From Limnothrix sp. FACHB-406 (lineage in GTDB: Bacteria > Cyanobacteriota > Cyanobacteriia > CACIAM-69d), in assembly GCF_014698235.1 (NCBI RefSeq), contig NZ_JACJSP010000002.1:62001-126000 (forward strand): DNA of 64,000 bases, in the 5' to 3' direction. The first letter of the stretch is position 1. Each line of letters starts with the position of its first letter. The notes beneath the pieces are model-generated. The model did not search any database and was not told the DNA's origin. It saw only the letters and a program-made list of their open reading frames with translations. The translations under genes and the position numbers were made by a program. Shown piece after piece: positions 10,446 through 19,852 of the stretch.

Positions 10446-10618
10446 CTCTATTCCTTGCCCTGACTCCATCACGTCAGGCTGAACCACGGGGCGATCGATT
10501 CTGAAAGGGGTCGATCGCCCTTAATCTTTGGGGGGTAGCATGGCGTGACAAGCAAGGGCGATCGGTTATTTTGAAAAGGGTTTGGGGCAATCTTGAGGAT
10601 TTCGGGTGAGGAACTGAG

Positions 10619-11431
10619 GTGGCTATGGCCTTGACGGTGCGGGACTGCTATCGACTGCTGGAACTGCCGCCGGGTGCTCCGGTGGCAGACATCAAGCGGG
10701 CTTATCGGCGGCTGGCCCGGCGCTACCATCCCGATTCGGGCCATCGATCGGCCTCGGCAGAAACCTTTGCGGCTTTGGCCCAGGCCTACCGGGCCCTGAT
10801 GGAGCGATCGGGGCGGCCCAGTGCGACGGTTCCTTGGTCTGGGTCGTCGGCTGCGGTTGCTGCACCGTCCCCGCCGCCGCCCGCTGCCCGATCGCCCCAG
10901 TCACCACCCCCACCGGCCGCGGCCGCGCCGCCGCCTCAGGAACCCGCCCCAGCGCCGAACTCAGCAACTCGCCCAGCAACGAATCAAGCGCCTGGCCCCG
11001 CGCCGAATCCAGCGACTAACCCAGGGCCCAGCCCAGCAGCGGCGCAGTCTAATCGCTACCAATCAACCGCGCGATCGACCGCGCGATCGACCGCGAAACC
11101 TCAGGTGCAGGTGAATCCCTCCCTGTCGCCCTTTGAGCAAGAGTTGAAGGAAAATGCGTTCCGTCGGCTCCAGGAGCTGTTCCAGGGGGGCCGATTCCCC
11201 AGCGCGATCGCCCTGGCGGAGGGGTTGGCCCAACGGCTCGATCGGGATGAAGAGGTGAAACAGTGGTTGGCGATCGCCTATCACCGTTGGGGCCGGGAAC
11301 TCATTAATCGAGGCCAGGGCAGCCGCGCCGAAACCTATCTGAAAAAAGCCCTCAACACCGACCCCCGCAATCGTCAGTTGTGGCTATTGGTCGATCACGA
11401 GTTGCAGCGGCTGAGTTTGCGATCGGGCTGA
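10619..11431 (+). CDS. J-domain protein with proline-rich linker and TPR-like C-terminus
   Basis: A 270-residue protein. Residues 7-65 are a J domain with the Hsp70-stimulating HPD at 37-39. Residues about 70-165 are a low-complexity Ala/Pro-rich linker (runs of PPPPAA, PAPNPATNP and repeated ARSTARST). The last 100 residues are helical and TPR-like (AETYLKKALNTDPRN resembles one TPR helix pair). It presumably recruits DnaK to a specific partner via the C-terminal domain. The first codon is GTG at 10619, and an in-frame ATG is two codons later (10625). GC content in the linker is very high. No zinc finger or client-binding CTD is present, so it is not a classical DnaJ. Confidence 0.85.
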   Translation: MAMALTVRDCYRLLELPPGAPVADIKRAYRRLARRYHPDSGHRSASAETFAALAQAYRALMERSGRPSATVPWSGSSAAVAAPSPPPPAARSPQSPPPPAAAAPPPQEPAPAPNSATRPATNQAPGPAPNPATNPGPSPAAAQSNRYQSTARSTARSTAKPQVQVNPSLSPFEQELKENAFRRLQELFQGGRFPSAIALAEGLAQRLDRDEEVKQWLAIAYHRWGRELINRGQGSRAETYLKKALNTDPRNRQLWLLVDHELQRLSLRSG

Positions 11432-11478
11432 GGGGCCAAAAAATCTTAATCAGGCTTCATCGTTGGGCGATCGGCCAG

Positions 11479-11504
11479 CTTTTATCATGGGTCAATCATA
11501 AAAG
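11479..11504. promoter_or_regulatory. Imperfect palindrome upstream of the aminotransferase
   Basis: The 26-bp sequence has arms CTTTTATcAT and ATcATAAAAG with one mismatch and a six-base centre. It sits 20 bp upstream of the aminotransferase ATG and 50 bp after the J-protein stop, followed by a T-run (TTTTTT at about 11510). It may be an operator or a terminator for the J-protein gene; the sequence alone cannot decide. Confidence 0.4.
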
Positions 11505-11523
11505 ACCTGTTTTTTAGAGCCTT

Positions 11524-12696
11524 ATGATTGCCGCAGTTCCCAACCCCACCGCCTCCGCGCCCACCGTTAGCGATCGCCACCGCCTGCAAACCAGCCAACT
11601 GAACGTGCCGCCGCGCCTGCTGTTGGGGCCCGGCCCCTCGAATGCTCACCCCCGAGTGCTCCAGGCGATCGGGATGCGGCAAGTGGGCCACCTCGACCCG
11701 TGCTTCATTGAGCTGATGAACGAGGTGCAAGAACTGCTGCGCTACGCTTGGCAAACGGATAACAGCCTGACGATTCCGGTCAGTGGCACGGGCAGCGCCG
11801 CCATGGAAGCCACCCTGGCCAACTTGGTTGAGCCGGGCAATGTGGTGTTGGTGGGGGTAAATGGCTATTTTGGCCATCGGATGAGCGACATGGCCAACCG
11901 CTACGGTGCGGAAGTGCGGCAAATTCACCGACCCTGGGGCGAGGCATTCTCGTTACCGGAGTTGCGCACTGCCTTGGAAGCCCACCGGCCGGCAATCCTT
12001 GGCTTAGTCCATGCGGAAACCTCCACCGGGGCCCGCCAACCCCTCGAAGGTGTGAGCGATCTCTGCCGGGAATTTGACTGCCTGCTGTTGGTGGATACGG
12101 TCACCAGCTTGGGCGGTGTGCCGCTATTTTTGGATGCTTGGGGTGTGGATGCGGCCTACAGCGGTAGCCAAAAGTGTCTGAGCTGCCCGCCGGGGATTTC
12201 GCCCTTTACCCTGGGCGATCGGGCCTTGGCCAAGCTGCGGGCCCGCAAAACCCCTGTGGCTAACTGGTATTTGGATATGGCGCTGGTGGGCAAATATTGG
12301 GGGAGCGATCGCACCTACCACCACACCGCCCCGATCAACATGAACTACGCCATCCGGGAAGCCCTGCGCCTGGTGGCCGAAGAGGGACTCGAAGCTCGCT
12401 GGCAACGCCATGCGGACAATGCGCGGTTGTTGTGGGATGGGCTGGCAACCATGGGCCTGAAATGCCAGGTAGCCGAAGAGATTCGCTTGCCGTCGCTCAC
12501 CACCGTTTGCGTACCCGAGGGGGTGGATGCCAAGGCCGTGGCTCGCCGCCTGCTAGAGGACTACAACATCGAAATCGGTGGCGGCCTGGGTGAGTTGGCC
12601 GGCAAGGTTTGGCGAGTGGGGCTGATGGGCTTTAACAGTCGGCCCGAAACGGTGCTGACCCTGCTGAAGGCCCTAGAGCAAGTGCTGAATCGCTAG
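11524..12696 (+). CDS. Class V aminotransferase (alanine-glyoxylate/serine-pyruvate type)
   Basis: A 390-residue PLP enzyme expected to transaminate glyoxylate to glycine using alanine or serine, a photorespiratory step. Visible family elements are LLLGPGPSNAHPRVL at 32-46, the cofactor-binding SGTGSAAMEA at 87-96, the PLP-contacting LLVDTVTSLGG at 188-198 and the Schiff-base Lys217 in SGSQKCLSCPPG. The C-terminal GGGLGELAGKVWRVGLMG is also typical. Length is normal. The substrate preference (alanine versus serine versus aspartate) cannot be read from sequence. It converges with mgtE, separated by only seven bases. Confidence 0.92.
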   Translation: MIAAVPNPTASAPTVSDRHRLQTSQLNVPPRLLLGPGPSNAHPRVLQAIGMRQVGHLDPCFIELMNEVQELLRYAWQTDNSLTIPVSGTGSAAMEATLANLVEPGNVVLVGVNGYFGHRMSDMANRYGAEVRQIHRPWGEAFSLPELRTALEAHRPAILGLVHAETSTGARQPLEGVSDLCREFDCLLLVDTVTSLGGVPLFLDAWGVDAAYSGSQKCLSCPPGISPFTLGDRALAKLRARKTPVANWYLDMALVGKYWGSDRTYHHTAPINMNYAIREALRLVAEEGLEARWQRHADNARLLWDGLATMGLKCQVAEEIRLPSLTTVCVPEGVDAKAVARRLLEDYNIEIGGGLGELAGKVWRVGLMGFNSRPETVLTLLKALEQVLNR

Positions 12697-12703
12697 TTCC
12701 GCT

Positions 12704-14113
12704 TCAGCCCCCGTGGAAGCGGGCCAACATGAACCGCGCCACGGTGAAATAGGTCAAAACCCCCAACATGTCTACTGCTGTGGTGATGAAGGGCGCTGAC
12801 ATCAGGGCCGGGTCAAAACCCACGCTCTGGAACAAAAAGGGCAAGACCGATCCCGCCGTGGCCGCCAAGGTGGAAATGGCCATCAGGCTCACGCCCACGG
12901 AGATGGCGACGGCGGGCGGATATTGAAACAGCATGGCCCCCACGCAAACCATTGTTCCGAGCATCATCCCCAGCAGGGCCCCGGCTACGGCTTCCCGGCG
13001 AATGACCCGCAGGGGCCCCGATCGAATCTGGTCAATGTTCAGTCCCCGAATCACCACGGTGGAAGACTGGGCCCCCACGTTCCCGCCCGTCCCAATCAAC
13101 AGCGGGATGAAGGAAGCCAAGGACACCACCTGTTTCAGGATGTCGTCCTGGCCGCGAATGATGGCCCCGGTGACCGCATTGGTGACCAACAACACCAACA
13201 ACCAAACCACCCGCCGCTGGGCCACGGTTACCAGGTTGGTTTGGAAATAGTCATCATCACCGGCTTGCACACCGCCCAAGGCATAGATGTCTTTGGTGGC
13301 TTCTTCTTCCAAAATGTCGATCACGTCGTCCACGGTGACGATGCCCACCAAACGCTTTTCCCGATCGACCACGGGCACGGCCAAAAAGTCGTAGCGCTGG
13401 ATAATGCGGGCCACTTCCTCTTGGTCTTCATCGGTTGTGACGCTGACCACATCCCGGGTCACCAGCTCGCTCACCAACTGTTGTGGATGGGAGGTGACGA
13501 TATCCCGCAGGGAAACAATGCCCGTCAGGCAGCGGGTGTTATCGGTTACATAAAGGTAATAGATGGTTTCTGTGGTGTCCGCGAGGCGGCGAATCCGAGC
13601 CAGGGCATCATCAACGGTCATTTCCTCTTTCAGGGAAATGTATTTGGGGGTCATGATCCGGCCGGCGGTGCTGGCTTCATAACCCAACAGCAGGGCGGTG
13701 GCTTCCCGTTCCGCATGGCTCAGTTGGTCTACGATCCGCCGCGCCAGTTTGGCGGGCAACTCATCAAAGAGCTTGGCCCGATCGTCCGGCGACATTTTAT
13801 CGACAATATCCAAGACTTCTTGGCGCTTGAAGTCTTCAATCAACAGTTGTTGAACGTTGGATTCTAGGTGTTCATAAACTTCCGCCGCATCGTCCTTGGG
13901 CAAGAGCCGAAAGGCTAGGGCCTGCATGGTTTCGGGTAACCCCTCGATCGCCTCGGCAATGTCAGGGGCCTTGACGGGAACCAACAGCGCCTTGGCACCG
14001 GTCAGGTTGTTTTGATCCAAGAGGACTCGCAATTGTTCACGCACGAGGTCGCGGAGTTCCCGCCGAGAAATCCCCTGAGCCGAATTCATGTCTAGCTCTT
14101 GCTCAGTGGCCAT
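12704..14113 (-). CDS. mgtE: Magnesium transporter MgtE
   Basis: A 469-residue Mg2+-gated channel of the inner membrane. In order it has a cytosolic N-domain of short helical repeats (LPETMQALAFRLLPKDDAAEVYEHLE), a tandem CBS pair at about residues 140-270 (GRIMTPKYISLKEEMTVDDAL, VPVVDREKRLVGIVTVDDVID), a plug helix, and a five-helix membrane domain from about 300. The pore signature GTGGNVGAQSSTVVIRGL is present. High intracellular Mg2+ is known to close this family through the CBS domains. About 40 nt of leader separates the start from no obvious upstream partner, so it appears monocistronic. Confidence 0.96.
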   Translation of the reverse strand: MATEQELDMNSAQGISRRELRDLVREQLRVLLDQNNLTGAKALLVPVKAPDIAEAIEGLPETMQALAFRLLPKDDAAEVYEHLESNVQQLLIEDFKRQEVLDIVDKMSPDDRAKLFDELPAKLARRIVDQLSHAEREATALLLGYEASTAGRIMTPKYISLKEEMTVDDALARIRRLADTTETIYYLYVTDNTRCLTGIVSLRDIVTSHPQQLVSELVTRDVVSVTTDEDQEEVARIIQRYDFLAVPVVDREKRLVGIVTVDDVIDILEEEATKDIYALGGVQAGDDDYFQTNLVTVAQRRVVWLLVLLVTNAVTGAIIRGQDDILKQVVSLASFIPLLIGTGGNVGAQSSTVVIRGLNIDQIRSGPLRVIRREAVAGALLGMMLGTMVCVGAMLFQYPPAVAISVGVSLMAISTLAATAGSVLPFLFQSVGFDPALMSAPFITTAVDMLGVLTYFTVARFMLARFHGG

Positions 14114-14394
14114 GCTCGATCCTCCTCATCGGTCGTCTTGCTTGGAATTAAGTTGCGTTACGGCATGGTGGGGCGATAACGATGATCGACGGCCCGGGCT
14201 GGGCCTGCCAAACTAGCCATTAGTTTAAGGGGTTTGGCAACGGAAGTTGCTGAAAGTCCCGTTTTGCAGATGATCGGTGAATTGGGGCGTGGCCCTCCGG
14301 ATCTCGGGCATTGGTCAAGATCACCGCCTGCTGAATGGGCTGGCGGTTGTTGGACTGAGTTTGGCCTTGAGCTGGCCTTAGGTGGGTTGCCAAA
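14114..14394. other. Intergenic region, no feature recognised
   Basis: A 281-bp spacer between the divergently arranged ends of mgtE (start) and the WD40 kinase (stop), both on the minus strand. A short minus-strand open frame overlaps the kinase end but lacks any recognisable feature. The mgtE promoter should lie near 14114-14220. Confidence 0.4.
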
Positions 14395-16320
14395 TTAGGT
14401 AGGTTGCCAAATTTGGATGGTGTGATCGCCACTGCCGCTGGCCAAGGTCAACCCATCGGGGGCGATCGCCACCGCATTGACCCACCAATCATGGCCCTTC
14501 ATCACCTGTAATAGTTCCTGGTCGGCCAGGTTCCAGCAATAGACCTTGCGATCTTCCCCGCCCGCAATCAGCAGGCCCGTATGGGGCGCAACGGCCAGGG
14601 CAAAGACGGCTTCGGTGCTGTCGCGGAAAATGTGCTGGGGCTTGTCGTTGCTGGGTTGACCGGCTTGCAGGGGCCAGAGCTTGATGGTTTTGTCTTCGCC
14701 AGCGCTGATTAGCCATTGGCCGTCGGAGGTGGCTTGCAGGGCGCAAATGCGACCCAGGTGTTGTTGCAGGCTGTGGAGCCGATCGCCCGATCGGGCATCC
14801 CAAAAGCCAATTAGCCCATCGCTGCACCCGCCAATGAGCACCTGGCCATCGTGGCTCCAGGCCAGGGCGGGAATCGGTCGGCTGTGGGCACGCCAACTGT
14901 GGAGTAGTTCGCCACTGCGCCAGTTCCACAACACCAAGCGCCCATCGTCGCCACTGCTGGCCAGGGTTTGACCATCGGGTGAGAGGGCGATCGCGCTGAC
15001 CCAATCCTGGTGATGTTTGAGGCAATGGCGTGCAGGGCCGCCGGTGATCGGCCAAACCCGCACGGTGCGATCGCTGCTGGCAGAAATTAGGCTGTCCCCA
15101 TCGGGGCTAAAGAGCAGGGCCGTGATCCGCCCATCATGGCCATCCCAGGCGGCTTGCAAGCTGGCCGTGGCCCACTGCCAAAGGCGAATTTGGCGATCGC
15201 CCCCGGCGCTGGCCAGCCACTGCCCATTGGGACTAAAGGCCAGGGCACAGATCCGATCTCTGTGGGCCGCGATCGTGACGGTGGGTCGCCACTTGTAGTG
15301 CCCGAGATCCCGGGTGACCGGGGGGCTGGGTGCGGCCGCGGGGGCTGCGTCGCCTTCCGTCAGGGCGGTGATCACGGCTTCGGCGCTGGGGTAACGCTCG
15401 CTGACGCGATCGCTCAGCAGTCGATCGAGCACTTGCCCCAGGCGCGGATCAACCGATCGCCCCTGTTCCTGCAAGCGATCGCTCCATACCCACCGACCCG
15501 CCAAAGGATCAAACAACTCCTCCGGTGCATGGCCCGTGAGCGCAAACAAACTCGTCGCCGCCAAGCTGTAAAGATCGCTGGCCGGGTAGGCATGGCCACT
15601 CCGCAATTGTTCCAAGGGCGCATAGCCCTCCGTGCCCACCCGGGTTCCCCCCCGGGTCACCGTTTCGCCCGTCAGTTGCTTGGCCACGCCAAAGTCAATC
15701 AAGACCGGCTTTTCGCCCGCCTCCGGCAGCACAATGTTGTCTGGCTTAATGTCCCGGTGAATCACATTGCGTCCATGGACAAACTGCAACACCGGCAGCA
15801 AGTCCAACAGGAGCGATCGCACCGCCGCCTCGCTCCAGGGGCCCACGCGGGCCACCCGCTGGGCCAACGTGTCCCCCGCAATAAACTGCTGCACCAAGTA
15901 GAGCCGGCCCCCTTCCGCAAAATAGGCGTAGAGGGCGGGAATTTGGGGATGTTCGCCCAATTCCGCTAACCGTTGGGCCTCTTCGGCAAAGAGCTGCTCG
16001 TATTTGTCGTAGCTGCTGTCTTGGGCGATCGTGCCGGTGAGGGAGTCCGTCGCCAACAGACCGCGACTAATGGAACCCCCGGCGATCGAGTGAATTGGGT
16101 TGCCGCCTTGGGGCGAAAACTGTTTGATGATGCAAGGTTGCTGGAGTCGATCGAGGTCAATGGCCAAATAACTGCGGCCAAACCCTCCTTGCCCCACCGG
16201 CCGCACCGGTTGATAGCGATTGCGCAACTGTGCCACCAAGGCTGCCCCGCAGGATTGGCAAAATTGGGCATCATCCCGATTCATCGGTTGATGACAGTGC
16301 GGATTTAAGCAGCAAACCAT
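14395..16320 (-). CDS. Ser/Thr protein kinase with zinc-ribbon and seven WD40 repeats
   Basis: A 641-residue PKN2-type kinase. It begins MVCCLNPHC with a second CQSC pair at 21-24, a short zinc-ribbon common in cyanobacterial kinases. The kinase domain (about 36-305) has the glycine loop GQGGFGRSY, Lys66, HRDIKPDN, DFG and the activation segment GTEGYAPLEQ. Seven WD40 repeats fill about 345-641, each ending in a (I/V)xxW motif, and would form one full propeller for partner binding. I chose the ATG at 16320 because it places the Cys motif at the N-terminus. The histidine kinase gene lies about 120 bp upstream on the same strand, so the two signalling genes may be co-expressed. Confidence 0.94.
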   Translation of the reverse strand: MVCCLNPHCHQPMNRDDAQFCQSCGAALVAQLRNRYQPVRPVGQGGFGRSYLAIDLDRLQQPCIIKQFSPQGGNPIHSIAGGSISRGLLATDSLTGTIAQDSSYDKYEQLFAEEAQRLAELGEHPQIPALYAYFAEGGRLYLVQQFIAGDTLAQRVARVGPWSEAAVRSLLLDLLPVLQFVHGRNVIHRDIKPDNIVLPEAGEKPVLIDFGVAKQLTGETVTRGGTRVGTEGYAPLEQLRSGHAYPASDLYSLAATSLFALTGHAPEELFDPLAGRWVWSDRLQEQGRSVDPRLGQVLDRLLSDRVSERYPSAEAVITALTEGDAAPAAAPSPPVTRDLGHYKWRPTVTIAAHRDRICALAFSPNGQWLASAGGDRQIRLWQWATASLQAAWDGHDGRITALLFSPDGDSLISASSDRTVRVWPITGGPARHCLKHHQDWVSAIALSPDGQTLASSGDDGRLVLWNWRSGELLHSWRAHSRPIPALAWSHDGQVLIGGCSDGLIGFWDARSGDRLHSLQQHLGRICALQATSDGQWLISAGEDKTIKLWPLQAGQPSNDKPQHIFRDSTEAVFALAVAPHTGLLIAGGEDRKVYCWNLADQELLQVMKGHDWWVNAVAIAPDGLTLASGSGDHTIQIWQPT

Positions 16321-16441
16321 ACCGCACAGGGCAGCAATCACCCTTTGATTGAGTTGCTTCCATGTTAAGCCAAGGATCCAAGCCTAAACAGCCTAAATGG
16401 GGACAATTGGCGCAGTTGCGGCCCACGGCCACCGCCACTCC

Positions 16442-17785
16442 CTAGGCCAAAGGCAACCGAATCACCACTTCCAGACCCCCACTGGGGCGATCGAGCAAAT
16501 CCAACTGCCCCCCATGGCGAGAAGTGATGATGTGATGGGTCGCCGTGAGGCCCGTTTCCTTGACCCGGTGGCGATCGAGCTGGAAATTTTCCAAAATTTG
16601 CTGGCGCTGAATGGCCGTCAAACCGGGGCCATTATCCGCGATCGACACCACCGCCCAGGAATGAGCCGCCGCATCCTGTTCCACCCAAGTGTTGATTTCG
16701 ATGTAGGGCTGTTCCGCCGCGCTCAGGGTCACCGCCTTGAGTTGGGCCCGCGTTCCCCGCTCCAACAGCACATCCACCGCATTCACCAACACCGCCATCA
16801 ATGCTCGATCGATCTGACTGCCATAGCAACAAACCGGCGGCAACGAACCGTAATTGCGCACAAACTCAATCTGTACCGACAACCGACTTTGCAGCAGCAG
16901 CACAATGCTATTCAGCCGTTGGTGCAAATCCGTTGGATGCGGATACACATCATCGAGATGGCAAAAATTTTGCAAACTGCTGACAATCGCCTTCAGCCGT
17001 TCCGCCCCATTGCGCAAACTACTAAGCAACAGCGGCAAATCATCCCGCAAAAAGTCAAAATCCACCGACTCTTCCAAGTTGGTAATCGTCCAGGGGATTG
17101 GTTGCTTAGACTGTTCTGCCCAATCTCGGTAGGCATCCACCAACTGCACCAACTGTTCCCCGTAAGATCCCAAATGGCTCAGGTTGCCCCAAATGAACCC
17201 CACCGGATCCAAAATTTGGTGTGCCACCCCATCCACCAACCGCCCCAGGCTGGCCAGCTTGTCGTTTTGAATCGCCTGAAGCTGCATTCGCTCATAGCGA
17301 GCCTGGGTTTCAATGCCGCGAATTTGCCAATCCGCCACAATCAAAGCGCGCGTGTCCAGCAGCCGAGGGCCTTCGGCACATTGCACCACGATCGGATCCG
17401 TCAACAGCCCGATCGTGCGGCTCACGGCCCGTTTCATGGCCTGGACGATCGGTAACTCCACCGGCAAAGTTAGGCAATCTCGCTCCAAATAGCCCCACAG
17501 GGCCTGTAGCGGCTGCTCCAAAATGGCTGCCCCCGAAGGCCGAATGGCAAATTCCAATAATTGCTGGCGGGTAATCACCCCCTCCAGCCGGCCGCGATCG
17601 ATCACAATCGCCCCAGGAACCCGGGGATAACGGGCCAGCCAGCTCGCCAGCGCGAATCCCGAAACCGCCACATCCACCAGGCAGTCATAGCTTGGTAAAT
17701 CCGCCAGGGTTGCCTCCAGCCCCAAGGACGAACTGGCCGGCTCATGCAACACCGGGGGGCATAGGCTCTTGTCACTCATCAGCAA
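16442..17785 (-). CDS. Sensor histidine kinase with degenerate N-terminal CBS-like region
   Basis: A 447-residue cytosolic histidine kinase without membrane segments. Residues about 25-155 resemble a CBS pair (AIVIDRGRLEGVITRQQLLEFA), suggesting ligand sensing. The H-box is LASLGRLVDGVAHQILDPVGF with phospho-acceptor His189; the usual EINNP following the histidine is QILDP. The ATPase domain carries an N-box-like LVNAVDVLL, G1 box IADNGPGL and a G2-like KETGLTATHH. No receiver domain is attached and no response regulator is adjacent. Immediately downstream is the WD40 Ser/Thr kinase. Signal and partner are unknown. Confidence 0.88.
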   Translation of the reverse strand: MLMSDKSLCPPVLHEPASSSLGLEATLADLPSYDCLVDVAVSGFALASWLARYPRVPGAIVIDRGRLEGVITRQQLLEFAIRPSGAAILEQPLQALWGYLERDCLTLPVELPIVQAMKRAVSRTIGLLTDPIVVQCAEGPRLLDTRALIVADWQIRGIETQARYERMQLQAIQNDKLASLGRLVDGVAHQILDPVGFIWGNLSHLGSYGEQLVQLVDAYRDWAEQSKQPIPWTITNLEESVDFDFLRDDLPLLLSSLRNGAERLKAIVSSLQNFCHLDDVYPHPTDLHQRLNSIVLLLQSRLSVQIEFVRNYGSLPPVCCYGSQIDRALMAVLVNAVDVLLERGTRAQLKAVTLSAAEQPYIEINTWVEQDAAAHSWAVVSIADNGPGLTAIQRQQILENFQLDRHRVKETGLTATHHIITSRHGGQLDLLDRPSGGLEVVIRLPLA

Positions 17786-18032
17786 AAACGGGTCTCAAGC
17801 TCCGTCCTGTGGGGCCGGCTGTTGTGGGGCCTGCGTTAATGGTTGTTCGGGCTAAGCCAGGATTCCCGTTGATGGTTGATGAACCCCACTGGGGGCGTTT
17901 CAACCGGGAATACCAGGTTTCAGCTTATCCCGAACTTTAGTTTCCAAACAGTCCCAGGCCGGTACAGTCCTCGTCTGGTGCTGTCCCAGTCCCGTCCCGT
18001 CCCAGCCCGGCACAACTCCAGCCCGGCCGAGC

Positions 18033-18425
18033 CTAAACGACCGTCAACTTAGCATTGGGGTGGCAACCACAGGGATCGTCGCTATCGACCCATTTCAAAC
18101 CCAACTGCGCCATCGCCTGCATCACCGGTTCCACCTCCTGACCCTTGGCCGTCAAAGCATATTCCACGTGGGGCGGCACCTCGGGATAAACCCGCCGCAC
18201 AATTAAGCCGTGGCGTTCCAGACCCCGCAGCCGTTGAGTGAGCGTTTTGCTGCTAATGCCGGGTAACAGCATCATCAGCTCACTGGGCCGCCGTGGTTGA
18301 TCGCGCAGCAGCCGCAAAATCAAGATCGACCATTTATGACCGATCGCCTCCAAAACGACCTGGATTGGGCAAGCACTATCGGTGCAGGTTTGCTCAGCCG
18401 TCATCAACCCCTGTTGTTTACCCAT
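18033..18425 (-). CDS. HxlR-family winged-helix transcriptional regulator
   Basis: A 130-residue regulator. The HxlR core is CPIQVVLEAIGHKWSILILRLL, followed by the DNA-binding helix region RRPSELMMLLPGISSKTLTQRLRGLERHGLI and the wing YPEVPPHVEYALTAKG. Family members respond to aldehydes, diamide or redox stress, often through the N-terminal cysteine seen here (C before PIQ). Additional cysteines are near both ends (TCTDSAC, DPCGCH). The ATG at 18423-18425 was preferred over an upstream in-frame ATG at 18497 because a GGAGG-like motif (AGGAGGCACAACC) precedes it. The target gene is not evident; upstream is a long non-coding stretch. Confidence 0.88.
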   Translation of the reverse strand: MGKQQGLMTAEQTCTDSACPIQVVLEAIGHKWSILILRLLRDQPRRPSELMMLLPGISSKTLTQRLRGLERHGLIVRRVYPEVPPHVEYALTAKGQEVEPVMQAMAQLGLKWVDSDDPCGCHPNAKLTVV

Positions 18426-19852
18426 GGTTGTGCCTCCTAAAACACACTGGGAATGATTGATTTCCCCCTCCCAGTTCCACCCTTTGTGGATCCTCAAACA
18501 TGAGGAATTGAGAAATGAATGAGAGTTTTGAGATCGCCGGTCTAGACGTTGACTGGGTGCTGTGACTGCCCATTGATGGGCAGTGCCAGATGCGCAGGGC
18601 GATCGCCCCTTGGGCCTGTTCCAAGCCAGCCCTATAACCGGTCATTCCCACCGGTTGCAGCGCGCGGGCCTGAGCCAGCGGGGCAACTAGTGAGTCAGCG
18701 GCGTACTAGCCGTAACACCGCCCATGACCTGGCCGTAGACACATCATCGTTAACGCACGATCGTTCAAGGCACGATAGCCCATGCTTAATCCATCGTCGG
18801 CAGTGGTTGCTATTACCACCATGACGATTGGATAAGATAACCATCTACTCATCATACGCACTGAATTACGTCATCCCAAGCCAAAAATTGCGATAACACA
18901 GCTCCTGTGCATGGTTTTGGGAATTGGGGGCTGATGGTGTCCACAGTGAAGGCTGACCAGAAGCAGCAACCCAAGAACTGACTGACTGGATTGAAATCAC
19001 CGCCGAGTTAAGGGATTTCAGCGGTTAAAAATTGATAGAAATCCAATCGACAGTCATGGAAACTTAAAGTCTCTGAACTAAAAGTCAGGAAACTTCAAAC
19101 TTTCTCAGGGAGTTCTCAAGGACTCAAAGACGTTTCGGATATTTTTATTTTCCTTTAGATTGCCCTCAATCGTCAAATCAGATTGAATTCTTTACTTTCG
19201 GATTCCAAGAATCAACTTGGAAATGACCTTGCCTAAATCATGTCCTTTGAGGAACGATTGAAGTATCTCCTCCTATAAAGGTCAAGTTCAGCAAATTCCA
19301 AAATAGTCGGCAAATGATCGGACTATTTTGTCAATGGGTTCACAAACTCTCTTAACACGATCATTCGATCGAGTCATCCGGTGGATCCCTGTGGCGGCTC
19401 CTCAGATTTTGATCGATTCCCTCATTTCATTCAAGATTACGAACTGTTAAGGTCTGAGATCCCCATTATTGTTGCATGGGCTTGACCAAGATTGACTTCA
19501 AAAGATTGATTTCAACGGAGTGCCATCGTTTCGCATCATCTGACCGTTTCTGACCATGAATGTCGGGTTTTGATCGTTAACTTGCCTTAAACCGTGAATT
19601 TCGATAAGCGGTGATGCGGATTTTTTGCTGCAATGCTGCTGAAGGATGAGAGTCATTGGGCTGGCTCTGCGAGCGGTCAGAGGGCAAATTAACCGAATTT
19701 TAGCGAGGGTTGGATGGCAACCATCGCCTCTGGTCGTTGTTGGCTAAAGAGGGAATCAATCAAGGGATTCCTGACAATAATTGCCGATTGCAGATGCCGT
19801 TCTTGAAGGTTGTTCAAGAAGGTTGTTCAAGGTTGTTCTGAGGTCTTTGGTT
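18426..19852. other. Long non-coding interval upstream of ppsA
   Basis: About 1.4 kb with no convincing coding frame on either strand. It is more AT-rich than its surroundings from about 18820 onward and nearly free of HIP1 octamers. It contains the HxlR promoter at its left end, probably on the minus strand near 18430-18540, and the ppsA promoter at its right end. Triple AAGGTTGTTC repeats occur just before ppsA. I see no tRNA, and no riboswitch I recognise. A long 5' leader, an unrecognised small RNA or a decayed gene are all possible. Confidence 0.5.
19806..19838 (+). repeat. Three AAGGTTGTTC repeats before ppsA
   Basis: Copies at 19806-19815, 19819-19828 and 19829-19838, the last two directly abutting, 15 bp before the preferred ppsA ATG at 19853. 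They could be a regulator-binding array or slippage product. If translation began at the upstream in-frame ATG at 19781 the repeats would be coding. Confidence 0.7.

Noticed and set aside
12923-13867. A 314-codon antisense frame within mgtE
   Set aside because: The sense strand encodes a full MgtE; the antisense product has no recognisable domain.
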